From contig CM041465.1 in the NCBI GenBank assembly GCA_023213395.1, forward strand, positions 155,379,741 through 155,443,740: 64,000 bases of DNA. Direction: 5' to 3'. Below are positions 1 through 11,288 of the stretch, piece by piece; the first letter of the stretch is position 1; each line of letters starts with the position of its first letter. A program made the translations under genes and the position numbers. Below the pieces are notes generated by a model, which ran no database searches, was not told where the DNA came from, and was given only the letters and a program-made list of their open reading frames with translations. The DNA comes from Cycas panzhihuaensis. Its lineage: Eukaryota; Cycadophyta.

Positions 1-2103
1 TAGGCAAGGTAGTTGAGTCATAAGCCCTCTTTCTTCGCTAGCCCTTAGTCTCTTTAAACCTCCACGTGACCCTTAGTTATTTTGTTAAAGGGGCTTTCTT
101 CAGTTTATAAATATTTTCTTTTTTTCTTTTCTTTTAATTTTTCCTTAATACATAGGGTATTTGGCTCTTTTTTGTAATATCCTTTCACTAGGGTATCAAT
201 TTCTAACAAAACCTATCTCGTTCAGTCTAGAATTTTGTGGGCTACAGTTTAGACTGGGTATTTGCTACCTTTAGAGGTAGTTTGATATGTTTTTAATGAG
301 GTAAAGTCAATCATTTTTTTTCAAAGTTTTTTTGAGTTATTATCACAAAATCCCTTCTTTATCAGGTTATACTTTATCACCGAGAGATCATTTTTACCTA
401 GATCTGCTCTGTAGTAATCTATTTTCAGCAAAATTTATTACTGTCTAATTATTTTATTTTTTAGGATTTGATTTAATCATTATTTTAATCGATGAATGTG
501 ACACTTTAGTATTTTTTAACATATTTACATAAAAAGTGCTACTTACATTTTCAATTGTATCTCCTCAACCAGAAATCAGATTTCCAAACTATAAGATTCA
601 TTAGAATCCTGATTCAGAGCACTACTGCTTGAAGGTATTTTTTACTTGATCTAACTAATAATCTTACAAGTTTAAGTAGGTCAAAGTTGACCTTATTTGT
701 GCTACTATTTTATTAACCTTAGAATGACACTTTTAACGATTTCTTTAATATCTTGAGCTTCATAACTCAGAATTAAGTACCGTATGATTCTAGTGAAATA
801 TTTTTTAGAGATCTATAGTTTTAAGTTATTTTTATTTCATTTTGATTCTATTTTGTAGGTTCTCCAAGCTATCAAAGTTAAAGTTACTTTCAAGTCCTGG
901 TTAGACTTTTTTAAGCTTTTTGAGCTATATTTTTTTCTCAATTCAAATATACTTTACTTGATATTTACATATTATTGATCATTAATCAAACTTGCTAGTA
1001 TTCATTAAGATTTTAAGGGATTTTGTAGCTCATCTAACCTATTTTTGGGTCTCTAGAGCAAAAGGAACCCCTTTCTTATTCATTTCAGCAATCATGTATT
1101 TCTTACCATAGTATTAAAGGATTTTTGACCCCCATTCATTCTCAAAACAATCTGATTTTAAGCAACTTGATTGGTTATCATTTAGAAAATTCACTTATTT
1201 TATTTCAAATCTAAAAGGAAAAATCCTTGGCTCTCATTTAGAATCTATTTTCATCTTTATTTCAATTTCTTTTAAAGAAAAAGTCATTATTTCTTTACAA
1301 AGAAATCTATTTTTTTAAAGGGGGAGCATTCTTTATTTTTAAAGGTTCAAAATATTTTTTTTTTTTCAAAGTTAAAAAATAGATATTTCTTCTAAAATGC
1401 AAAGAGAGCATTCTTTATTTTTTTATTTTTTCAAAGGCTTCCATTTTTTTTAGAAAGAAAAGTGAATTTTAGATTTTTTTTTAAATTAAATAATTGTTCA
1501 TTAAAAAAAAGGGGGATTTCATAGATATTCTTTTAAAAAGGAAAGTGAATCTCTTTTTTGAAGTTGAATAATTACTTTTTCATTTGAGAAAGACATTTGA
1601 TTGGTCAAAAAGAATGAATATAGATTTAAATTTATTCATAATTTCTTTATTGAGAAATTGGTCATTTATATTTACAGAATTTTTCTTGAGATTGAAAGCA
1701 TTCTTCATTCATCATTGTTAAACGATTCATACACTTGTTTAAAGTATTCTTTATTCTTGATTATTGAAAAGTTCATACATTTATTGAAAGAATTCTTCCT
1801 TTATCATTGCTAAGAAGTTCATATACTTATTGTGTTTGTAAAAGTAGCATCCAGTTAGCAGTACGCTTTATTTTCCAAAGCAACATTTCATTTTTTAAAG
1901 GCATTACATCTTTTTCTTAGAATTTATTGGCAAAACCACATCATTGTTAACTTATTAATATTGGCTTGCATTCTTTCTAGAATATCTTTATCATCTACTT
2001 AAATTAGTATTGACATCATTTAAGGATTTGTCTACTTAAAATCATATTTTTTTCAATTATGTACTAAAGTTTTCTACACAAATAGCAATCAATCTAAATA
2101 AAA
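1..2103 (+). other. D1 untranslated leader
   Basis: Very AT-rich sequence with many T runs and no supportable coding frame. It corresponds to the leader of D2 (about 18930-20490), sharing for example a block around 165-240 with 19245-19320. The short open frame at 1601-1813 lies over a tandem repeat and is not credible as a gene. Confidence 0.6.
1699..1834 (+). repeat. 46-bp tandem repeat, three imperfect copies
   Basis: Three consecutive units start near 1699, 1745 and 1791. Each contains ATTCTT, then a TCATTGTTAA-like block, TTCATACA and TTATTGAAAG. They lie in the D1 leader. D2 has a related, more decayed stretch near 20238-20295. Confidence 0.7.
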
Positions 2104-2814
2104 TATGATTCCCTATATTTAATGGCCATGATTTTTCATAATGGCATAAAATAATATAAATTTATTTTATCACAAATGATCTTTGAAGATACCTACAAGA
2201 TGGATATGACCTTAATAATAAAGAAGACATAAAAAAAGACAATAAAGCCTTAGCTATATTATTTTTCACTATAGATGATAATGTTTTTTCTAAAGTTTGT
2301 GAAATGATGACCTCCAAATCCATATAGGATACCTTAGATTCTATTTATGGGGGAGAAACCCTCAATATAAATGAATTTAACTTTAATATTGTTGAGAATG
2401 TGAGACATATGTTAGAGCAGGTTGTTTATGATGAAAAGACCAAGAAAGATAATTCAAGTTAAATGAACGATCATTTTGTTGAACGTGAAGGTGATCCCTT
2501 ATTTGAGGGGGAGAAACCTTATGATATGATAGTTACTCACAAAACAAAGATTTTAGAAGACAAAGTCAAAGTTCCAAGAGATAAAGTAGAGTTGAAACCA
2601 TTCATCTTCATTTAAATCAAGCTACACCTACTTGGACTTCATTTGAACCACTCAATATTAAAGAGACACATATTACTGAAAGGACGAGGTGAATTGATGA
2701 TGATCAAGCTAAAGGACAAACATTCAAACTTCTTTTTTAAGTTTTTTTCAAGTTTAAATTTTACAAGTTTAAAGAGAAGATAAAGATGTTTGTGATAACC
2801 ATTAAGAGGGAGAA
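2104..2814 (+). pseudogene. D1 gag-like remnant with conserved tail
   Basis: Decayed Ty1/copia-type Gag. The frame opens with FPIFNGHDFS, then a stop and WHK, the usual start of plant copia Gag (substrate block followed by a conserved Trp). Further on come an ALAILFFTIDDNVF stretch and an SKSI-stop-DTL block, where the family normally has a Trp (AWDTL). Stops and a frameshift near 2590 break the frame. The end, after the shift, reads DDQAKGQTFK, a stop, then FFKFKFYKFKEKIK and ends in the polypurine tract. The same tail occurs in D2, with weaker forms in F, G and H. No zinc knuckle or pol domain is visible. Not functional. Confidence 0.65.
2804..2814 (+). promoter_or_regulatory. D1 polypurine tract
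   Basis: AAGAGGGAGAA directly before the 3' LTR, the expected plus-strand primer site. D2 has AAGAAGGAGAA at the same place. Confidence 0.75.
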
Positions 2815-3129
2815 TGTTGGGGTTAATGTTCATCACCCCACTCTTACCATTCACACATGTAAAGATAAGTAAGGTAAGATTAAAGTTACTTTAGTTAAGC
2901 ATTATTTTATTATATTTTAAGTTTTAGAGATTGAGAAGGTTTCCTTCATCTCTCAAACTATATCTTTACTAGGGTGACAAACCCTGGTGTCTTTTGACAC
3001 CACCTTCATTTAGAAAGTTGTATATGCTCTCTACAATGGATTGACTGTAATACTTTGTTTATATTCATGCAATACAATGGCTTGATTACTTTATATGTTC
3101 TCTCATGTGTCTCCATTTTATAAACCTTA
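2815..3129 (+). repeat. D1 3' LTR
   Basis: Begins TGTTGGGGTTAATG, as the D2 5' LTR does, and shares with the D2 LTRs the CACCCCACTC block, the TAAGGTAAGATTAA block, the CTCAAACTATAT box (possible TATA element) and the TGTCTCCAT block near the end. The terminal CA appears decayed to TA (3128-3129). Confidence 0.8.
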
Positions 3130-3550
3130 ATATATGATGTTCAATCACAGCCTATATCAAACATTTGACTCAAATCTTTAAGGAGTTGTTCACATGGTTG
3201 ATAAATCACAATAACCTATTGAAGGAATTGGTAATATTTGCTTAAAACTCCCAAGCTTAAAAGATTTTATATTGCTTGATATCTTATACATACCCAATCT
3301 CAAACAAAATATACTCTCCTTATCCACACTTGTCTCTCATGGATTTAATCTAAGTGTAACTACAAATGATCAAACTCTCTTAGTCATTTACCCTCTAATT
3401 AATCAAGTGGTCTTGACTTGACATATCTCTAGTAAACTCTTTTTACTGAATGGCTCTCCATCTTCTGAAGCCCATTGTGCCCAAAGCCCTTATGTCGATG
3501 AAGAATTTACATTTAATTCCATCTTGACCCACCCAATGTTGTCACCAGAT
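3130..3550 (+). pseudogene. A: protease tail and GAG-pre-integrase remnant
   Basis: Aligns with B 45577-45990. The conserved block reads roughly YIPNLKQNILSLSTLVSHGF, the usual region after the copia protease active site, followed by FLLNGSPSSEAHCA. The active-site motif itself lies left of the D1 insertion and is not in the window. Several in-frame stops; non-functional. Confidence 0.75.
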
Positions 3551-4960
3551 ATTACTCCAAATATTGGAAGCTGATAATAGAGCCTTAGAGGATACAAGTT
3601 ATAACTCTAAACTGATAAGTACATATCCAACACCATCCTTTGAAGATAGCAGAGTTGACAAACGCAAAGCCATTATAGAAGATCCATCCTCTCCACCTTT
3701 AATTGACAAAGGCAAAATAGTGGTAGAAGGACCATCTTCCTTAGGCACATCAACATCCTCCTCACAAAATGATCATTTCAATGAACAAAATAAGAACCAA
3801 GAAGTTGAGGAAATAAGGACCTTAATTCCAACTCAAGGATCTCGAGAAGCCTATTAGCTTAATAAGGATATACGACTAGATGAGGTGGGCAAAACTGGCA
3901 CTCGAAGTGCCTATAGATCAAGGATGCAAGAATTATTATATACTGAGCTTGAACTGGTAGAATTGCACCTTACTCTTAATGAAGAGCCCTTAACATAACA
4001 AGAAGTTGTAAAGCATGTAGCTTGGATAAATGCCATGAATGCAGAGTACCAATCTCTTATCAAGAACGGTACATGGGAGCTCATTGATCTACCACTTGGC
4101 AGAAAGATTGTTCAAAATAAATGGGTATTCAAAAATAAATATAGATTAGATGGCACCCTTAAAAAACACAAGATGAGGTTGGTAGCTAAAGTATTCATAT
4201 AAAGGGAAGGCATCGACTATACTGAAGCCTTTACACCTATAACCAAGTGGCCTACAATTAGAACTCTTGTGGCATTGGCTGCTCAACAGGGTTAGAAAAT
4301 CCACCAACTCGATATTAAGACCACGTTTATCAGTGGAGATCTTGAAGAAGAAATTTATATGGCTCAGCCAGAAGGATATGAGATCAAAGGTCAATAGCAT
4401 AAGGTTTGTAGGCTCAGAATGTCCTTGTATAACCTTAAACAATCACCTCATGCTAGGTTTACCAAGTTGTCTAAAAGAATGGGACAACTTGGATACGAGG
4501 TTTGTGACTACCAAGATATTGATGCAACATTGTTCATTAAGCATCATAAAGATAAAGTCACTTATCTCACAATCTTTGTGGATGACATGTTAATAATGGG
4601 TAATAGTGAACATGCAATAAGCCAAGTGAAAAAGGACCTTAGTAAAATGTTCGAATTGTCTAACCTCAGTTTGATGAAATATTACTTAGGAATTGAAGTA
4701 ATACAAAAGAATAGAAAAAAACTTCTCTCCCAAGAAAAATACATTAACGATCTTCTAACCAAATTTCAATTAGAAGATGCTCGACTAGTGGTTTTACTTA
4801 TGGACCTTAATACCAAACTCTTAGATGATGGTGATACTAAGGAGGCAGACACAACACTCTACAAGAAATTTATAGGTAGTCTCATCTACACTACTAATAC
4901 AAGGCCATATATTGCATACTTCGTTGACGTTCTTGCTCGTTACATGACAAACCCTAAGTA
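3551..4960 (+). pseudogene. A: copia reverse transcriptase (decayed)
   Basis: After an acidic, Ser/Pro-rich linker (3564-3857, also in B 46960-47199), the reverse transcriptase domain follows. Visible blocks are NKWVFKNKYRLDG, the EAFTPI block, LDIKTTF (normally LDVKTAF), the SLYNLKQSPHA block and the catalytic IFVDDML near 4570-4600 with both Asp intact, then YYLGIEV, DLLTKFQLED and the GSLIYTTNTRPYIAY region. Stops at former Gln and Trp codons interrupt it. A keeps about 153 nt in the N-terminal part (roughly 4088-4240) that B has lost. Confidence 0.85.
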
Positions 4961-5466
4961 AAATCATTGGTAGGCAGTAGTGCGAGTGTTGAGATACCTT
5001 AAGACAACCAACAAATATGATCTATTGTATAAACCTAATTCAGACTTTAATTTTTTTTCATATATAGACTCAGACTTTATAGGAGATAAAGATATAGGAA
5101 GATCTATGTCTGGGTAGGTAACGCTTCTTGGAACATCACCAATATCATGGAGATCTAGATGGCAGAAGATAGTTATAGATTCAACTACAAAAGTTGAATA
5201 CATTGCTACTTTTGAGACCAGTAAGGAGGTGATATGGCTTAGAAAATTATTGGAAACATTGAATATCACCCAAACAAGTCCTACCGGCCTTCATATGGAT
5301 AATCAATCAGTAATCTACATGGTAAAAAATCCTGTATTTCATGATTGTACCAAACACATAAGTATGAAAGTCCACAAGATTAGAGAACTTATTCATGGTG
5401 GTACAATTCAACTGGAATACTACCCCACCGTAGATCAAGTGGTTGATATCTTCACTAAACTACTAT
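4961..5466 (+). pseudogene. A: copia RNase H (decayed)
   Basis: Continues from the reverse transcriptase. The RNase H blocks visible are DSDF, STTKVEYIAT (normally STAEAEYIA), EVIWLRKLL, the HMDNQSVI block, KHISMKVHKIRELI and DQVVDIFTKLL. Stops occur at 4959, 4971 and about 5116. It matches B 48200-48728. The domain is recognisable at full length but cannot be translated. Confidence 0.85.
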
Positions 5467-5559
5467 AAATAGTGAAGTTTGAATAGTTCCAAAGGCAGCT
5501 TGGCCTTAGGACCTCCATCTTCGACTAAACAAAGAAGATGGCAACAAGATCATCATACT

Positions 5560-5974
5560 CTATTATCTTCATGAAAACCCCTTATAGGCGCGAAAGAATA
5601 AGAGTAAGTCTTTGTTCTATCCTATTTGTGAAAATCCTATGTGGGTATAGAAGGATAAGGGTTGTGCTAGTTTTAGAAAATCAGAATGTATGAAAACCCA
5701 AAGGGCATAGCAGATGAGCAAACGGTATATGGAGACTTAGTAGATTAAGCTACATATTTAAGTTTCTTGGCTATTAGGCTACATCAAAGAGCCACCTTAG
5801 CCATTTTAATTTATAAAAGGGGCTATAGATATTAGAAAGTCTGTGGGTTTTTATTTTCCATGAGGGTTTTTCCACAAAAGTGTCATTTAGAATTTCAATG
5901 TAATAATGAGGCTTAAATGAAGACCCTATAAAATAGATTTTCTTAAAATGGCCTTCCACCATTAAGGGGGGGAT
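5560..5974 (+). other. A: 3' untranslated region with GAAAACCC repeats and polypurine tract
   Basis: Between RNase H and the LTR, the motif (T)GAAAA(C/T)CC recurs near 5572, 5629 and 5692, twice followed by a (G/A)TAAGAGT or GATAAGGGT block. B has the same arrangement at 48813-48975. The polypurine tract, a run of seven G after TAA, lies at about 5963-5974, directly before the LTR. Confidence 0.65.
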
Positions 5975-6285
5975 TGAAAGAGGTTAATATATTAAGGTCA
6001 TTTATGTAGATTAATTATGTGACCTTAGGATATATTGTTAGCATTAGTCTCTTAATGAAATAGACTTTATGTATATTTAGATGTAATTTCAAGTTCATGT
6101 CATTAGGTAGGAAAATCCTAGCCCTAATACTCACCCTCAATAATAAAATGTGAAATATCAAGGAGGGATTCATTATTCATTCTCACCTCTAAGCTTGCTC
6201 TCATATCTTGTTTGATCTTTTTTTCATTCTTCATTGCCATTATGTGCATGTGAGTCATTTATTCCCTAGATCCATCCTTCCTTCA
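5975..6285 (+). repeat. A 3' LTR
   Basis: 311 nt, starts TGAAAGAGG and ends TTCCTTCA. It is collinear with both B LTRs (42028-42339 and 49218-49529), including the TGTGACCTTAGGATATATT, GGAAAATCCTA and CATTGCCATT blocks. Confidence 0.9.
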
Positions 6286-6520
6286 TAAACAACCCTTAAT
6301 GCATGTGAAACAATATTTTTTTTATGCATCTTATAGTTTAATTAGTGTTTAATACTATCATGATCATAAATCAATTTTTGAAAAGTAAGTTGCTTTATAC
6401 AGTTCCTCTACTATATCATCCATATGCAAAATTGGATATTTATTTTTAATCATTATCTTGTTTAATGCTTAATAATCAATGTACACTCTAAATAAATAGT
6501 CCTCTCTGTAAACCAATACT
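6286..6520 (-). pseudogene. J: gypsy reverse transcriptase N-terminal fragment
   Basis: On the minus strand the frame reads VYIDY, a stop, ALNKIMIKNKYPILHMDD, then LYKATYFSKIDL. These are the diagnostic Ty3/gypsy reverse transcriptase blocks (DYRALNK, KYPIP, and FSKIDL before the catalytic centre). The fragment stops shortly after, at the junction with A. The catalytic Asp-Asp block is not in the window. Confidence 0.8.
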
Positions 6521-6939
6521 ACACATGATATGTATGGGCTTTTACTAAGGACAACTAGTCTATTATTTATAAGTTGTTAGGTTAATATTTTGGTCTTATT
6601 CTTTTAATGTTGGTTGTCTCAATAGAGCTTGACTATCATAGCACCCTTTCCTAGTTCAATCTTATTGACATATTACATGCTTCTAGCTAATGTAGTATAT
6701 TTAGAGACTCCTAAAAGACTTCCTAGTATTGATCTAATATCTTGTTAACTTTTGTTTGCTATTGATCTTCTAATGCTTTATTATGTTCTTCCTTGTTAAT
6801 CAAAAATATGCCAACTATGAATCTTGATTTCCTTTTTTGTAGTAATTTTATCATCTTTTCATTTGACACAATAAATGATTTTAGTATTTGGATCCTTATA
6901 AGTTGATGTGCTTTCTCATATATATGAAAATAGATAAAA

Positions 6940-7225
6940 CCTCATTATGTTGAAGGCCATAAGTGCCCAACATCTTCAACCATTCTACTTTAAGCATCAT
7001 GCCAAAGCCTCTCATGCTAAAGGTTCAGAATTTATAAAGAATGGTGCCTACCTTTCCTACTAGGAGATTTTGGTAGATTATTTCCCTATCACGTACTATC
7101 AAACCTTCTTTGGGTATTAAGATGCTAAAATCCTTCTCCTTATCTATGTGGAGATCCAACATTTTAGTGACATTAGTATTAATGAAGTTATGAGTGCTAC
7201 TAAGATCTATCAATATTATTGGCCT
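6940..7225 (-). pseudogene. J: gypsy aspartic protease remnant
   Basis: The longest uninterrupted piece is 7025-7213. It reads IDLSSTHNFIN near its start, matching the gypsy protease active-site region ID(S)G(A/S)(T/S)HNFI; the catalytic D is present but the following S-G is changed to L-S. Downstream (toward lower coordinates) a TLSMRGFGMMLKVEWL block matches the usual second half of the gypsy protease (ending LG..WL). Confidence 0.75.
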
Positions 7226-9483
7226 ATGCTTCTTAATATACCTATATACCTTGATGGTATTAGGTCTCTAAATTTTAGACATGGTATCCATGAAGATCTT
7301 AGTATGTTGTTCATTTAATTTTAGGTTTCTCAATACCTTCTTACATTACTGGTCATCTAACAGATCCATTTAAATTTCTCCTTGTGCCTCCTATAGATCA
7401 TCAACCATCTTTGTCATGAATAATTCCTTTCTTTTAGGGCAAACAAGGAGATATCCTCTCTCCTATTTTCGTCTACAATTAGAACAAAGTCTCTATGCCT
7501 TTCTCTTGGCTCTTTTAGGATCTTTATTCTTAATGAGTAAGTTAAAGCTTATAGATGTGAGTGCTAGATTTTCTAGTTATATTAGCATCCTCTTGTTTGG
7601 TGGTATATATAGTAAACTTTTTTAACATGCAACTATTTTGGCTTAAATTACAACTTTAGTCCATTATGCCTAATCAATGGAACTCTTGATAATTTAAGGT
7701 GTGAATCATCATATGTCTACACTTATGGCATTCCTTAGATTGCTTACATAGAAGAGTAAAGCATTGTTGGGTTTATTACCTACCTCAACTTATAACCTTT
7801 CAATTTCTTCAATGTACTATGTGACTAACCTTCTTTCTTGATGATAGTGGACTAGTTAGATGTAATATGGATTATACTAATTTTCCTTTGTGCACTTCCT
7901 GAAAGTTTCCTTAAACTGATCAAACGATGTTATTTTTAAATAGTCTCTTCTTTAGTCAGTGCTCTGCATAGATATAGAGGCCCATTCGTTAGCTCAAAAT
8001 GAAGGCTACCTACTCATTAGGGTTCTTGATGTTGCATGTTATAATACATTCATCATTTTATCTAACCACCCATTTGTGTCTATATCTTTATTCTTGATGT
8101 GTATTGGCAAATTTAGGTGTAGTCTAAAATTTTATGACCATGGTTCTACTTTTTTTTTAGCCTTTTTGGTCAGCATTTTTTGGTTGGCACTCCTTATTTC
8201 TTCATGCCTTGTTATTTTTATCACTTTATTCTAGGATATCGAGTTGTTCTAAGATTATATTATATTTATTCCATCATTTTTCTAAGCTTCTTTTTAATTT
8301 TTTTAATCCTTTTTTAGCCCAAAAGCATGACCCTCCATACTCTCTGATCTTAGAAATTATAGCATCCTTAGGTATTTCTTATATTCAATGGTAGTTAATT
8401 TAGTTGTTCCTGAATGAAAGTCTAATGTTAACCCTATTAACTACTTAGTGAGGACATCAACCACATCTAGTATCTCTTGTGATCGATAATGATATAGTCC
8501 CTAATAGCTTAATCTCTAGCTAATTGATCATCCCTTATGATTTTCTGATTATATGAAGACATTGATATGCAAATCTCAAAAAATAAAATGAATCTAAGAA
8601 AAAAATATTAACCTAAAATTAGGTCATACATGTATCCAACTCAAAGCACTTTGAATGTAAATTCTAACAAAACTAACATCACTGAATTTTAACTTTCTAA
8701 GCAAGAGATATAACAAATTTACTATAAGTTGGTGCTAGAAATTTACATGTTGGGCTAAACACTAGTCTTAACCCCTTTCCAATTAGCATCTAATCACCTT
8801 ACAAATTACATATGATTGAGATTTAACATTTGGAGTTAGAGCCCAACACCAATTCTAATCATATTAAATTTATTCAACTTTAGGGGAAAAAGATTACTTT
8901 TTTGAGGGAATCAGTGCTTATCATTTGTGTTGGGTTCTTAAATCACATTCCCCTTAAAGTGCCAACCTATTTTCCTTCATCCTTCTCCATTAAGTGTTTA
9001 AATTTGGGGTCTGCTAGATGTTTCTTACTTTCCATGACTAATTCTAATTCAAAATGCATGTGCTTTGGATATGCTAGATGTCTTTTGATGCCTCTCTTTT
9101 CTTAGCCACTTGTTATCAATTTTAAAATCTTTCGCTTCATGTGTCTAATTCAAATCATTATTTTCACTTATTGTAGCTAATTCAAATCACCAAGGCCTCT
9201 TTCTTAATTATATCATCTTTCTCAAATGACGGATCCATATCCTCGTTTGTCTTTCTTAATTAATGGGAGATTAAATGACAAGTTTAAATCCAAAGTTGTG
9301 GTCCAATGGAACTTCAATAGAAATCTTCACATGGTCAAAAGGCATCAATTCAAATCTAGAGACAACCCATTTAGTTTGTATCTAATAGTAGGCTTTAAGA
9401 AAAGAGGAACTTTAAGCATCCAAACATCCAATGTAAATTGTTGTGTTTTGAGAAGATTCAAATGAGCTAACAAGGTTCAACAC
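7226..9483 (-). pseudogene. J: gypsy gag region (poorly preserved)
   Basis: The position between the primer site and the protease makes this gag. Near 7420-7490 the minus strand shows a decayed CCHC-like stretch (C-R-R-K ... V-C-P-K-R-K-E-L-F), where gypsy Gag normally has its nucleic-acid-binding knuckle. Further upstream the frame is too broken to follow by eye. The plus-strand open frames here (7416-7625, 7959-8394, 8902-9105, 9226-9465) have no recognisable family and are probably chance frames. Confidence 0.5.
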
Positions 9484-9498
9484 CCTACTATGATACCA
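9484..9498 (-). promoter_or_regulatory. J primer-binding site
   Basis: On the minus strand it reads TGGTATCATAGTAGG, a variant of the tRNA-iMet primer site (TGGTATCAGAGC) common in plant gypsy elements. It lies two bases from the inferred LTR end. Confidence 0.7.
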
Positions 9499-9500
9499 CT

Positions 9501-10040
9501 TGTTGTGGCCCAAAAGAATACTTAAATAAAAAATGTGGATAAATTAAATAATCATGAAAATTTTGAAACCAATGGCTCACCCTATGGGGTAATGAAGTAC
9601 AATTGTCAAGTCTGGAAATAGATTGATGATTATTACATTATAACAAACCCTATAACTACTAATTTATCATATGTCTAGAGCTTATAGTTGTAGGTCTACA
9701 ATATCTTTATAAGTTACTAATACTTGAATTTGTAATATATGACAATACTTTATGGATAAATAGAAAACTAAAGTATCCTAAAGATTAAAGGATATTTTGC
9801 TACTAGGAAAATTTCAAGTAATATTGGGAATTCTTTGTGCTTATGGGTATATTATTGAAGACTTTAGCCTCTAAGGAATTCTAATTAAGTAATAGTCAAA
9901 ATTATACTCCAATCCTTTCATGTCAAACAAGAGGGAGAAGGGGCATCTTAATGGTGGTTTTGGATCATTATGCCCAACTTTGATTGAGAGAAAATCTTAC
10001 AAACATTAAAATATAAGCCTAAGGCAGCTTGCTTTCAACA
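9501..10040 (-). repeat. J 5' LTR (far boundary inferred)
   Basis: On the minus strand the LTR should end ...CACAACA at 9501, next to the primer site. The far end is uncertain; a TGTTGAAAGCAAG start at 10040 would give matching TGTTG/CAACA termini and about 540 nt. No second copy is in the window to confirm it. Confidence 0.4.
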
Positions 10041-11238
10041 AAATGGATTACTAAGTCCTTTGAGCTTAATGAAACACAGAAGCCACTTATATGGAAGAAC
10101 ATCTTGGATCCATCTATTGAATATTCATATGACTTTATGCTTAAAATTTCCATTACAAATGGTTTCCATTTTCTTTGCATTAATGTGTCCAGACATGATC
10201 TATATTTTGTAGCTACAACATGTCAAGTGAACACTCTAAAAGCTCTTAAAACTGTAAACAACATTTGCTTTGTCATTAGCATATGTACTACATGGAATAA
10301 TTATGTCCAGATGTTATTTAAGTACAAGTGATCTATGATAAGAAGGAAACAACCGCAAGTTGGCCAATAGTTCCTACCTCTTATATTAAGTATTAGATAA
10401 AATGTTCTCGTACTCAAATGACCATTATCTTGACTAGCAAATATGTTTTGAAATCCAAATATATTTTGGACTTAGACTAGAATTTCAAATATATAACTCA
10501 TATAATTGGACTACATTGGATTTTGAATAATTCTTAAGTTCCTATTAAATGTTTATGTCACAAGCATAATTATTAGATATCTAGATTCCTATCTACATTA
10601 GCATGCCATCTTTTTCAATCTCTCAATTTGGAAAACATTTCGAGTTTGTGTAAACAAGAAAAGTATTTCTCGATACATAGTATTTCAAACATATAGTGTT
10701 GCATACCATGATTTTCTATGGACGGTATTATAACTGTCTCCTTATGCCTGCCATCTATGGGCGGACGCATGGAAACATTTTCCATATAATGTTTATGAGG
10801 ACAACGTGAATATATTTAAAGGTCTTGAAGATAAAATCGTGTATGACACAAGGGGAGTCACTCTTGATACGACATATTCCTCTCCTTACGATGCATTCGT
10901 TTGCATTGTGTAACAGAACTGTGTAACGCAGAGGAGTGTTTGCTGTAGAACGACCGTTGGGGATCATCCACACAACGGACAACATGTAATCAAGATCGAT
11001 ATCGGATTTCAAATGAAATATCAACAATTTATGGCGTAAAATCAACTGCATCATATTTAATTATGAAATCATGATTGGCATATTGCCTGGCTGTCCGTAG
11101 AATATGTTGACGTTGGTCTGATACGATCGGAATCAACATCAATACATCTGAAACAAACGAGGCGGACGCTACACCGGTGCAGTGCGATAAATGTAATTTA
11201 TAATGTTAGATGACATACTAAAATTAATTTCATGCGTG
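10041..11238. other. Low-copy-looking stretch upstream of the tRNA gene
   Basis: No LTR, gag or pol similarity seen. From about 10720 to 11220 the base composition changes: CpG dinucleotides, nearly absent elsewhere, become frequent (for example GGGCGGACGC near 10750 and GAGGCGGACGC near 11160) and GC is higher. The open frames at 10029-10331 (+) and 10755-11054 (-) do not resemble any protein I recognise. Confidence 0.5.
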
Positions 11239-11255
11239 GCTGGAATAGCTCAGTT

Positions 11256-11288
<33 letters not shown>

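Larger units (their letters stand above)
1..3129 (+). mobile_element. Element D1: gag-only LTR retrotransposon, left end outside window
   Basis: Internal region and 3' LTR of a non-autonomous LTR element. Positions 1-3129 align by eye along their length with element D2 (18533-21609): the same leader, a gag remnant, a polypurine tract and a 3' LTR. The 5' LTR and primer site would lie left of base 1. No protease, integrase or reverse transcriptase reading frame is visible. At 3129/3130 the sequence switches abruptly to the protease region of copia element A, so D1 is inserted inside A. The right-hand target duplication would be ATATA (3130-3134); its partner is outside the window. Confidence 0.8.
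3130..6285 (+). mobile_element. Element A: Ty1/copia remnant, same family as B, integrase deleted
   Basis: Right part of a copia element closely related to B (42028-49529). It starts inside the protease region, where D1 interrupts it, and continues through a post-integrase linker, reverse transcriptase, RNase H, polypurine tract and 3' LTR. Compared with B, the whole integrase core is missing: sequence matching B near 45985 is joined near 3549 to sequence matching B near 46945. A itself seems to be inserted in the reverse transcriptase of gypsy element J. Confidence 0.85.
6286..10040 (-). mobile_element. Element J: Ty3/gypsy remnant, outer host of A
   Basis: Minus-strand gypsy element read from right to left: probable LTR, primer-binding site, gag, protease and the N-terminal part of reverse transcriptase. 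The reverse transcriptase is cut at 6285/6286 by the end of A's 3' LTR, so the rest of J should lie left of the window, beyond A and D1. It is strongly decayed, with many stops. It is the oldest layer of the left nest. Confidence 0.75.

Noticed and set aside
4146-4442. 98-codon minus-strand open frame
   Set aside because: Antisense shadow of the A reverse transcriptase; the plus strand has the conserved blocks. The counterpart 47459-47794 over B is the same shadow.
10755-11054. 99-codon minus-strand frame next to the tRNA as a gene
   Set aside because: No recognisable domain or supporting context; composition could allow it, but it cannot be supported from sequence alone.
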